Made by a program: the position numbers and the translations under genes
Notes under the pieces: model-generated
Databases searched by the model: none
What the model saw: only the letters and a program-made list of their open reading frames with translations
Told to the model about the DNA's origin: nothing
Assembly (NCBI GenBank): GCA_949358305.1
Contig: OX442321.1
Coordinates: forward strand, 5,109,605-5,173,604
Direction of reading: 5' to 3'
DNA: 64,000 nt
From: Strigamia acuminata
Lineage: Eukaryota; Arthropoda; Chilopoda; Geophilomorpha; Linotaeniidae
Shown here: one piece after another, positions 55,310 through 64,000 of the stretch
Layout of the letters: every line of letters starts with the position of its first letter
Numbering within the stretch: the stretch's first letter is position 1

Positions 55310-55450
55310 TGGGTACTTTTAGGCCCAGCCGCATTTGATCGCTCAAATGCGGCCAAAAAGTGCTTAGTTTCCTATCAAAACTAAGCACCGGTTATCGGCT
55401 GAATGCGGCCAGTGTTCAGCCAATTACCGGTGCTTGGCTTTGACAGGAGG
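55310..55450. repeat. Hairpin repeat shared with 15785-16035
   Basis: GCATTTGATCGCTCAAATGC is a near-perfect hairpin. AAGTGCTTAGTTTC and CCAATTACCGGTGCTTGG recur in the palindromic element at 15.8-16.0 kb. It ends just before the inverted duplication. Confidence 0.7.
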
Positions 55451-55559
55451 GAGAGTGCGTGCATGAAACGATCATTTCTTTTTCTATTGTTGCTTTTTGA
55501 TGAGAAAAATGGAAAAAGAATGCTTTTCCTCATTTTTCAGAATTTTTTTTTTTTTAGGA

Positions 55560-55850
55560 AAATGAAACATGGAAAATGAAAAAAACGGGCCATTTTCTCG
55601 TTTTTCTTTTCCCATTGATTTTCGTAAGAAAAAGGAAAACGAGAAAAACGGACCTTTTTCTCGTTTTCCTTTTCCTATGGATTTTTGTCAGAAAATGGAA
55701 AATGGAAAAACCGACCTTTTTCCCGTTTTCCTTTTCCCAGTGATTTTCGTAAGAAAAAGAAAAACAAGAAAAACGGACCTTTTTCTCATTTTCCTTTTTC
55801 TTTTGCTTTTGGTCAGAAAATTGAAAACTGGAAAAAGGTCACCCCTTGCC
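55560..55850. repeat. ~66-bp tandem repeat in left arm
   Basis: Four or five units of TTCGTAAGAAAAAG / GAGAAAAACGGACC / TTTTCTCGTTTTCC. Purine and pyrimidine runs alternate, so each unit is partly self-complementary. The mirror copy is at 59160-59440. Confidence 0.85.
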
Positions 55851-56311
55851 AAGACAATTCGTATCTGACGTCATAAGCTGACTAAGAGTTGGCTCCGCCT
55901 CCTGTCTTAGCCACACAAGGTCACTTTTTGAAGGGGAGCAAAACAGGCCATGGGTTATCTACAATCCCACAGAAAGAAAACACCAAATGAGAAAAAGTTG
56001 ACATTTAATGAACTAAAGAAAAATTAAAATTTTATGTATTGGAAATGGGTTATTTTTATTTTGTATTGAACAGTGGTTTGCTGCGATCCGGGTTTATTTA
56101 TTAACACTAAACGCAAATATTAATAAAAATCACAGTCAAACCAGGTGTTCACCTGTGGCATAGCTATAAACTAAGCTACATTTTAAAAGTTTAGAAAGTG
56201 AGTGAAAAATTCACTCACTTTGTGTATAACACCAAAAATATGACTTAAAAGTTAAGCAAAACCAATTTATACCATCAGATTTGAATAAAACAATTATTTT
56301 TCATTTAAAAT

Positions 56312-56491
56312 TGTTGGAATATTTGTTAGTCATCTTCAGCATGACGTATTTGTATGGACCACCCACTGGTCACTCCCCTTTCCCCTTCACCCTTCACTTC
56401 CTGTTCAAGTAAAATAAAGGTTGGTCGCAGCACAAGTTGCTCTGCGACTCAAACTAAACTTATCCACATAAATCTACCTCATCCACCATCA
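56312..56491. mobile_element. Copia-type solo LTR, 180 bp
   Basis: Starts TGTTGGAATA, the classic copia LTR start, and ends CCATCA. It is flanked by AAAAT on both sides (56307-56311, 56492-56496). The right arm has only the empty site (TTTAAATTAACTC in reverse complement). Confidence 0.85.
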
Positions 56492-56734
56492 AAAATAACT
56501 CAAAATTACATATATTTAGTTATGTCATTTAGTTACAAATCCAGATTTTCAAAACATCACTTGTGCCAAAAGTTTAGAATCTTGAAAATATCATTTCATA
56601 AGTTTAGAAAGTGCAACATAATTTCTTTATTTCGACTTGAAAATAGGACATTACATATAATTTTGTTTAGTATTTTGTTGGATGGTCTCTGCATTGTATG
56701 CCCGCCTTCAGTCTGCGAGGCATTGTAGACACTA

Positions 56735-57010
56735 CAGTGGGGGGCAAAACAATCGCGACATGTTGAATCTAATATGGCTGTATCTCGAGAAAAAAAAGGA
56801 GGAAAACCAATGAAATTTTAACTGAATATTTATCCAACATTCTGCTTTGTTCACCTAAAATTTTATGACAATCTGTCCATTAGTTCTAGAGAAAAAAATT
56901 ATTTTATGAAGTGACTGCCCTGAAAAAATAGTTCAGTGTTGGTTTGGGGATGCGAAAGGTTGGAAATCTCCAATCCATCAAAGAAATAATGGATACTAAT
57001 ATTTACAGAA
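56735..57010 (+). pseudogene. End of a Tc1-like transposon (left copy)
   Basis: After the TA, CAGTGGGGGGCAAAACAATC is a Tc1-type terminal repeat. About 200 bp further in, the plus strand encodes pieces like VWG, RLEI and KEIMDTN, equivalent to the VWGCF...GNL...IMD stretch of Tc1 transposases. It is broken off at about 57010. The mirror copy is at 58185-58458. Confidence 0.8.
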
Positions 57011-57044
57011 ACAATTTAATCCACTATATGGTTTAAAATCAGTA

Positions 57045-57249
57045 GCTGCATTCAAAAATAAAAATATAATTTTAGTTTAAGTGTATTTTAAGTTTAAATT
57101 TTGATTTATTATAATAATTACAAGAAAAATATTTTAATATATAAACAAATAATTAATATTGTTTAATGTTATAAATAGGACAGGAAGTGATGACATTTTT
57201 GTTTTAAGAATAAAGTAAAACACAAAATATTTTAATTTTTGAATACAGC
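57045..57249. mobile_element. MITE-like repeat in the spacer
   Basis: GCTGCATTCAAAAATAAAAA at one end and its imperfect reverse complement (TTTTTGAATACAGC) at the other. A related copy in the opposite orientation lies at 40927-41064. Confidence 0.65.
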
Positions 57250-57890
57250 TTTTGATTCGAGCACTACCGATATTCTGCTTTACTTTCTGATTTGAAAAAA
57301 AAAGTGTTTTATGTATCTTTGATTACCGGTAATGGTTTTTAATTGTTAATTTTTCGTGATAAAAAGTATATTTTCCAAGGATTTTCTTTTACTGTCAGTC
57401 TCTGGAAAGGGAAAAGACAAAGCTGGCTCAACTGCATAAGGAACCCAGGCCGCTGCCTAAGGCGCCAAATTTTGGAGGGCGCCAAAATTTAAAATTTAAT
57501 AAGCTCTAACTTACTTACTAAATTCAATTATTTCTAGTAAATTTTTATGTAAGTGTATTTCTCCCACTTTCATTGGAACATTTTTCAAAAAAGTAGACAT
57601 CTATTCGAGTTTGCAGGAAAGTTGGAGAAGGCTTCTAACTCATAGTTTGGCCTAGCCTAAAACAGATTAGCACAGATTTAGGTGGAGGTTTACTTTTGGA
57701 ATCTGCATCAGGATCCCATATATGTGCTGCAGGAACTTTCCCTCTGAATATTAATTTTGCATGAAATTTCAACCATGTGTTGATTAAAGAATGTATTTTT
57801 GCCTCTTAAAGACTAAACTGCAAAAATTTGAAACTTTTGGTGGAACTTTTGGTTTACATGTGGGGGCAACTATTAAAAAATCAACTTACA
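57250..57890. other. Spacer of the inverted duplication
   Basis: AT-rich, no long frame; nothing recognised. Confidence 0.5.
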
Positions 57891-57894
57891 ATCA

Positions 57895-58458
57895 TTTTTT
57901 AGTAAAAACCATAAAATGAATAAATAAATATATATTTTATCATTTTTTCAGATACAATCACAAATGAATTTATTGCATTAATAACTTTTTGGTTCATATC
58001 AAGAAATTATCTCATAACTGTTCAACTGGATTAAGTTTCAAATAACTGAGAAGGCCATTGAAAATGTCTGATTTTTTTGGTGTGAAATATTCTCACACAA
58101 ATTTTGATGTATGTTTTTGGTTGTTGTCCTGTTGCTACAACCAACCCCGACATTTTTTTATACCCCAAAATTCTTTCTAAATTGTCTCTCTATTAGTATC
58201 CATTATTTCTTTGATGGATTTGAAATTTCCAACCTTTCGCATCCCCAAACCAACACTGAACTATTTTTTCAGGGAAGTCACTTCATAAAATAATTTTTTT
58301 CTCTAGAACTAATGGACAGATTGTCATAAAATTTTAGGTGAACAAAGCAGAATGTTGGATAAATATTCAGTTAAAATTTCATTGGTTTTCCTCCTTTTGT
58401 TTCTCGAGATACAGCCATATGAGATTCAACATGTCGCGATTGTTTTGCCCCCCACTGT
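57895..58458 (-). pseudogene. Decayed Tc1-like transposase and terminal repeat (right copy)
   Basis: The minus strand starts with the terminal repeat at 58458 (TA beyond), then KEIMDTN, then after stops QQDNNQKHTS (Tc1 consensus QQDNDPKHTS), KSDIFNGLLSYLKLNPVEQL and DNF, equivalent to WP.QSPDLNPIEHLWDEL. Several stops and frame breaks. The N-terminal DNA-binding half is missing. Confidence 0.85.
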
Positions 58459-59546
58459 AGTGTCTACAATGCCTCGCAGACTGAAGGCGGGCATACAATG
58501 CAGAGACCATCCAACAAAATACTAAACAAAATTATATGTAATGTCCTATTTTCAAGTCGAAATAAAGAAATTATGTTGCACTTTCTAAACTTATGAAATG
58601 ATATTTTCAAGTTTTTAAACTTTTGGCACAAGTGATGTTTTGAAAATCTGGATTTGTAACTAAATGACATAACTAAATATATGTAATTTTGAGTTAATTT
58701 AAATGAAAAATAATTGTTTTATTCAAATCTGATGGTATAAATTGGTTTTGCTTTACTTTTAAGTCATATTTTTGGTGTTATACACAAAGTGAGTAAATTT
58801 TTCACTCACTTTCTAAACTTTTGAAATGTAGTTTATAGCTATGCCACAGGTGAACACCTGGTTTGACTGTGATTTTTATTAATATTTGCGTTTAGTGTTA
58901 ATAAATAAACCCGGATCGCAGCAAACCACTGTTCAATACAAAATAAAAATAACCCATTTCCAATACATAAAATTTTAATTTTTCTTTAGTTCATTAAATG
59001 TCAACTTTTTCTCATTTGGTGTTTTCTTTCTGTGGGATTGTAGATAACCCATGGCCTGTTTTGCTCCCCTTCAAAAAGTGACCTTGTGTGGCTAAGACAG
59101 GAGGCGGAGCCAACTCTTAGTCAGCTTATGACGTCAGATACGAATTGTCTTGGCAAGGGGTGACCTTTTTCCAGTTTTCAATTTTCTGACCAAAAGCAAA
59201 AGGAAAAGGAAAATGAGAAAAGGGTCCGTTTTTCTTGTTTTTCTTTTTCTTACGAAAATCACTGGGAAAAGGAAAACGGGAAAAAGGTCGGTTTTTCCAT
59301 TTTCTATTTTCTGACAAAAATCCATAGGAAAAGGAAAACGAGAAAAAGGTCCGTTTTTCTCGTTTTCCTTTTTCTTACGAAAATCAATGGGAAAAGAAAA
59401 ACGAGAAAATGGCCCGTTTTTTTCATTTTCCATGTTTCATTTTCCTAAAAAAAAAAAAATTCTGAAAAATGAGGAAAAGCATCCTTTTTCCATTTTTCTC
59501 ATCAAAAAGCAACAATAGAAAAAGAAATGATCGTTTCATGCACGCA
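58185..59546 (-). repeat. Right arm of the 4.1-kb inverted duplication
   Basis: Reverse complement of the left arm minus the solo LTR, ending GATCGTTTCATGCACGCA. The two arms differ by scattered single bases and small gaps. Confidence 0.93.
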
Positions 59547-59839
59547 TTAGGGAGGATTATTTTCGACCAGTTGTACTAGTAACAGAGCCAGGTTGTGGAA
59601 AAAGCAGTTGGCGGTCAGTTGAAAATGTCTCTTTTGGCAGTACAAAGTAGAAGCGCTTTACCGACAAAGGGACTGACCAACGCAATTACAGCAGACGAGC
59701 CTGAGAAACCGGTTCCAGGCGGCCGATGACGGTGTCAAGGATGCTGCCTATAAAGAGTGGGCAAAGAAGAATAACGAGGCTTTAGGGATTATATAGTGTT
59801 GACCACATCCGATGAGGAAGCAACGAGGAACAATTACAG
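59547..59839. other. Possible retroelement Gag debris
   Basis: Between 59624 and 59795 two broken frames give MSLLAVQSRSALPT and, after a shift, KDAAYKEWAKKNNEALGII, resembling the start of a copia-type Gag. Too little remains for a firm call. Confidence 0.3.
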
Positions 59840-59985
59840 TTTACCTGCCACCTCTCCCAAGTCAGATCATCTGCAAAATTTGGATTTAGGGGTAGTCAAG
59901 AGTGGGGAATCGAATGGCATTGACAGTTTTTGGGGCAAACGAAAACGGAAGTGGAATTCAGGATATTACCATATTACCTCACATA
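59840..59985 (+). repeat. Dispersed ~165-bp repeat, copy 2
   Basis: CAGATCATCTGCAAAATTTG ... GGAATCGAATGGCATTGAC; parallels 52455-52620 with several differences. Confidence 0.65.
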
Positions 59986-59987
59986 AA

Positions 59988-60420
59988 GCGGCATGCTGTT
60001 GGGCATGGGTTTACCAGGTTTTTAAAATTGCGTGCAAAAAGTTTACACCAGCATGCCGGTATAAAGCAAAACATGCCGGTTAAGTAAAAAAGCAGGCTTT
60101 TTATTTTTTTACTTTAAAGAGCCCGGATGAATAATTATGTTGGTTTTTGGGCCTAAAATTTAAGTTTTCTTTATTTTTAGCAGATTTTTACTAAAATCTG
60201 GGTAAATTTATAGAAGTTTAAGGCAATTTCTTACATTTTGAAGATCTAAAAAGAATTTTATGCTTGTTTTGGCTGAATTCTCATTTAGAAAAATTTGTAC
60301 TCACTTACACCAGCATGCCGTTAAAAACGAGGTTTATCGGCATGCCGGTATAACTCGCACTACACCGGCATGCGGCTTAATGTAAAGTAATACGGTAACA
60401 CCAGTTATACTGCATTGGTA
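59988..60420. repeat. Cluster of GGCATGCC palindromes
   Basis: GCATGCCGGTATAA-like motifs occur near 59989, 60050, 60070, 60312, 60339, 60364 and 60415, in both orientations, separated by AT-rich sequence. The cluster is flanked by inverted copies of the ~165-bp repeat, so this may be the centre of a foldback-type element. Confidence 0.5.
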
Positions 60421-60489
60421 TGCACTTGCTTTTTCTTTTCTTATTCAAGGGGGTCTCTGTGGAAGCAGCGACGACAGCAACAACAACAT

Positions 60490-60605
60490 CGGGCCATGTT
60501 ATTCCCTGCTTAACCTACAGCCATTAATCTCCGGTTCGATTCAGGTCCCATTCGATTTCCCTAAATCCAAATTTTGGAGATGATCTGAGAGGTGGCCGGT
60601 AATTA
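60490..60605 (-). repeat. Dispersed ~165-bp repeat, copy 3 (inverted)
   Basis: Reverse complement of the 52455-52620 repeat, ending ...GATCTGAGAGGTGGCCGG. Confidence 0.7.
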
Positions 60606-60689
60606 TTCCGAATTGTCTGGGCGTAAAAAACGCAAAGTCCATCTGGGAAATGCTGAAGGCGGGAGTTGAAAACTTGAACTGGATTTAAA

Positions 60690-61122
60690 ATTTTTTATAT
60701 CCAGATTTTGTGAGAAGAAGTCAGGCGGGTTTTAGTCGTTTGCAGGGCAAAATTGAATCTAAGTATATTTTTATAAATGTATTAATAACTTAACTTAATT
60801 CTTATTCCAGATACATATTTTTTTTCCCACACTGATAATAACAACCCATCAATCTGCATTTAATCGATTTCACAAATGGCATGTTATGAGCTCTAAATCG
60901 CGTTTTTAAACAAACAATTGAAAGTGATTAAAAGACAAATGCAAACAATGCTCGTGGCGTTTCAATCCAATACAATTGCACCTCAAAGCTAGTACGAAAA
61001 ACACAAATCAAACGTTATTCGAAGTTAGCAGAAACAAGTTTTTACCAACAAGTTAGTACGAAAAACACCAAACCAAACATTATTCACCCTTAACATTAAT
61101 AACCATTAAAATTATTCACCAG
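60690..61122. repeat. Upstream region of SLC35D copy 3
   Basis: Shares 49310-49667 and part of 52250-52360. It holds AATGCTCGTGGCGTTTCAATCC-like sequence in parts and ends ATTCACCAG before the ATG. Probably promoter plus noncoding exon. Confidence 0.55.
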
Positions 61123-62222
61123 ATGTTTCATTCCATGCAAGGATTCGTCGCTGCAATTTTCTACGGAAGCGTATCAATCGCAATGGCTTTTCTAAACAAA
61201 GCTCTATTCTCACATTACAACTTTAACCAGCCAATATTCATCCTTTTAATCCAAATGTGCCTTGCCGTGCTCATCGTAGAAGCTTTAAAAATTCTAAAAC
61301 TCGTCTCACTCACAACCTACACGTACCAAAGAGCAAAAAACATGTTTTTACCATCCTTTTGCTGCACTTTATATACAATATCTGCATTAATTGCTCTCGA
61401 GGGGATGAATATGCCAATGCACGCCGTCATAAAACGATTCACGCCTCTAGTTAATTTAATTCTAGCTGTATTTTATTTACGCAAACCCGTACCGTCCAAA
61501 TTGATAATATTTTCTTTCGTATTGATAACTGTAGGATGCATCATTGCGGGTCAAAACTATTTAAATGTTTAAAACTTGGCATTTAAATTCCGACATTTTC
61601 CAGGTTTTGGCGATTTATCTTTCGATGCAATTGCGTATACGATGGGCGGAATCAGCGTGTTAATTCAGGGCATCTATCAAACCTTAATCCAACAAGTTTC
61701 CGAGCAAAAATATTCCACGTTTGAAATATTTTATTACAACAGTTACAACTGTCTGTTTTACACGGCAGTTTGTTTTTTCACGAGTCTTTTCTACGAAAAT
61801 AAAATCTCTTTCACAACATTCGACGGTCGGTGTCCCCAAAAAATTGCAAAACCAAATATTTATAAAATTCCATGTATTTACAGATCACAATTTCCTATTG
61901 TGTTTCATGGCTGTCATTTCCGTTGGAGTTTTGTTACAATATTCCTTGTTTCTCTGCACAAATCTCAATTCGGCGCTCACGACGAGCGTGGTGGGCATTT
62001 TCAAAAGTGTCATTCAAACCGTCGTTGGGTTCTTTGTGTTTGGCGGCGTCACCGTCCACCCATTAAACATCCTAGGTACAAAGTTCCGTCTAAAATTCGT
62101 CAATTAAAAAAACACTTTTCGTTAATTTAGGAATAATACTTAATACGGGGGGCACCGTTATGTATTCCGTAGAAACATATCGCGAAAAACCAAACAAAAT
62201 GCAAACCATTCGTCGAATTTGA
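61123..62222 (+). CDS. SLC35D-like nucleotide-sugar transporter, copy 3
   Basis: 310 residues in four exons: 61123-61549, 61604-61825, 61884-62075, 62131-62222. Open throughout with normal splice sites. Changes against copies 1 and 2 include MPMHAVIKRFTPLVNLIL in place of MPMYAVIKRCTPLFNLIL and a C-terminal QTIRRI. It lies tail-to-tail with SLC9B; the two stop codons are 66 bp apart, so the 3'UTRs probably overlap. This is likely the original position of the family, because the antiporter gene next to it is complete at its 3' end. Confidence 0.88.
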
Positions 62223-62288
62223 TATTTAAATAATTTACAAATTTAATTTCACAGCAAATCTCGTAAATAAACGATCGTAAATTTCGTT

Positions 62289-63611
62289 TCACAACTGAGT
62301 ATTGACCGAATCCGGATTCCTCTTCTTCTCTTCCGGTTCTCGGCTGAGTAATCTCGGACCGCACAAAACGATTAAAGCTGCACCAATGGGCGCAGTGATC
62401 ATTATTGCAAGGACCGCAAAGGCGAGTATCTATTTCATAAAAGTAAAAATCATTTCCAACATCAATCTCATTATTTTTTTAAAAGCAAATACTTGATTTC
62501 CCAACTTAATTTCCGTCGAATTATCCTCGTGGCCCTTTGTCCTGGCGTAATCTAGAGCAACGGGTCCGATGGCCGCCTAAATAAAGCCAAAATTCACTCA
62601 AAATCCAATCAATTACGTGGAATAAATCATCCAAACTTGAACGGTTGCTTTTGGCAGCCACGCCAGAGCCACGAAAAGCCTTTCTTTCCAGTTAAAACCT
62701 GCTCCTAAAACGGAGAGATACGAAACGAGGATACGAACCGTCAAACCACACGCTAAAGTGGCAACTACATAACCTAAAAATATACAAATAAAAATTTAAA
62801 TTTTTTATTCTATGTAAAATTGAGGAATTAAATTGTTTACCAATAAGATTCGCATCCAATGAATCGATTGATATTTCCGCCCCAATAAGAGCAAATAGAA
62901 ATGGTTGAGAAACGAACCACAAAAACGCGAATATATATTTAATAGAATCCTAAAAAAATAAAAATAAATTATTAAATAAAAAATATTAAAAATTATTTTA
63001 ATGCATTTATCGATTTACTAAACAACTTTCGTCTTCCTCTCGCCATCGAATGGCGGCAACAAACGCTAGAATCAAACACGCGAGCGGTCCGGACCCGGCG
63101 AAATCGAACACCCGACTTCCTAGCACCACAAACACGCCGGTTATTAACACCAAACTCGACCGTAAAGCGACTGCGTGTGGCTACAAATTTTTAATAACAA
63201 AAATTAAAAAGATTAACAACAAATATTTAAAAATTGGTCATTTTAATTAACGTTTGATTTGTCGGGTAAAAACCACAAGAGAAGTCCAACGACGCAACCG
63301 TAGACGACTCCGACTACTACCTCGATTGGTCCTTGAAGAATTGTCATCGTCAAATTCCCTGCAAATTAAATTAAATTAAATTAATAAAAATAAAAACAAT
63401 ACTTTTGTTTAGAATTCTTTTGAATTTGATTTCACCGGTAGAAAAGGTGATTGCCAACACCACACCGAAGCCACCGATGGCCAAAACGTCATCGATGCTT
63501 GCAGAGGCAATTACCAGAGTCGGGATTCCTTTGGCCGTGCCGTATTTACGCTCGTTTAAAGAAAGCAAACATGGAACAACAACCGCCGGGGAAACTGCAG
63601 CCAACACGAAG
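62289..63611 (-). CDS. SLC9B: SLC9B-type Na+/H+ antiporter (NHA), 3' part
   Basis: Seven exons visible: 63436-63611, 63252-63358, 63019-63180, 62841-62949, 62637-62773, 62493-62576, 62289-62429; phases agree and about 305 residues are covered. The first visible exon carries AAVSPAVVVPCLLSL and IASASIDDVLAI, the CPA2/NHA core with the two aspartates of the ion-binding site. Later exons give FLFALIGAEISI, FVALAWLPKATVQAAIGPVALD and ITAPIGAALIVLCGPRLL, all close to animal SLC9B. The protein exchanges Na+ or Li+ for H+ across membranes. The 5' exons lie beyond the window. The donor of the 63019 exon (TTTA|GTAAAT) was chosen because nearer GT sites break the frame. Confidence 0.9.
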
Positions 63612-63719
63612 CTAAATAAACAAATTAAAATTAAATAAAAATAAAAAATTTTAAAAAAAAAATTTAAAAAAATCCGTAAAGTTCCGAATAAACCCAAGGC
63701 GTCTATTTGAACCGCGCGA

Positions 63720-64000
63720 TTGTACAAAAACTGTTGATTTTTCAACAAATCGGCGATTTTTACAACAAAATCACAAAATCAGCGATTTTTACAACAAAAT
63801 CAGCAATTTTTACAAGAAAATCAGCGATTTTTACAAGAAAATCAGCGATTTTTACAAGAAAATCAGCGATTTTTACAAGAAAATCAGCGATTTTTACAAG
63901 AAAATCAGCGATTTTTACAAGAAAATCAGCGATTTTTACAAGAAAATCAGCAAAATTTATAACAAAATCGGTGATTTTTACATCAAAACTTGTAATTTTT
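63720..64000. repeat. Intronic 21-bp minisatellite in SLC9B, ATCAGCGATTTTTACAAGAAA type
   Basis: About thirteen head-to-tail units of 21 bp running to the window end. Early and late units have small variants (ACAACAAAATC). Confidence 0.95.

Larger units (their letters stand above)
55456..57000 (+). repeat. Left arm of a 4.1-kb inverted duplication
   Basis: Starts TGCGTGCATGAAACGATC and is matched, in reverse complement, by 58185-59546. It contains, from outside in, a ~66-bp tandem repeat block (55560-55850), a string TGCTGCGATCCGGGTTTA like the element A LTR end, a 180-bp solo LTR present in this arm only, and from 56735 the end of a Tc1-like transposon. Confidence 0.93.

Noticed and set aside
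55569-55868. Frame of K/E/N/F/P repeats, and its mirror at 59134-59433
   Set aside because: It is a translation of the ~66-bp repeat in the inverted arms.
56354-56728. 124-residue frame crossing the solo LTR
   Set aside because: It runs from LTR into flanking DNA; the right-arm equivalent (58464-58670) lacks the first half. No motif.

Overview
The window is AT-rich, intron-containing animal nuclear DNA. Short introns, a macroH2A gene, BTB gene clusters and abundant Ty3/gypsy, copia, Tc1/mariner and hAT debris suggest an arthropod or a similar invertebrate. MacroH2A is not known from Drosophila or Caenorhabditis, so a fly or nematode is unlikely. The exact species cannot be named from the sequence.

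Layout. 1-12.7 kb holds two Ty3/gypsy LTR retrotransposons on the minus strand. Element A has separate gag and pol frames, a classic -1 slippery heptamer and a tRNA-Pro primer site; its 3' end lies before base 1. Element B is complete: identical 124-bp LTRs, a 5-bp target duplication and a single open gag-pol frame. 12.8-32 kb is a BTB/BACK gene family (three long ORFs, two relics), interrupted by a 1.2-kb palindromic-repeat element, a mariner-type MITE and an 11-kb LTR element with identical 1720-bp LTRs. That large element has no pol gene; its interior is made of short hairpins and about twenty ~128-bp satellite units, and it sits in the 5'UTR intron of the third BTB gene.

33-49.2 kb holds conserved single-copy genes: macroH2A (with two alternative 175-bp macro-domain exons), CCDC6, a Ly6-type GPI protein and GHITM. 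A tandem duplication copied part of CCDC6 plus GHITM. In the first copy CCDC6 is whole and GHITM is frameshifted; in the second CCDC6 is truncated and GHITM is whole. Many introns here carry their own 20-31-bp tandem repeats.

49.3-64 kb holds three tandem copies of an SLC35D-like nucleotide-sugar transporter. The first two are followed by relics of the last exon of an SLC9B-type Na+/H+ antiporter; the third is followed by the real antiporter gene, convergent, whose 5' end lies beyond the window. Between copies 2 and 3 is a 4.1-kb inverted duplication with ~1.36-kb arms that include the end of a Tc1-like transposon; a copia-type solo LTR entered only one arm.

No operon-like or dedicated multi-gene system was found. 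The strongest candidates for something new are the hairpin/satellite LTR element, the macroH2A exon pair, the reciprocal decay of the CCDC6/GHITM duplicates and the inverted duplication. All exon borders were set by eye from GT/AG sites, reading phase and remembered family similarity; no alignment or search was run.
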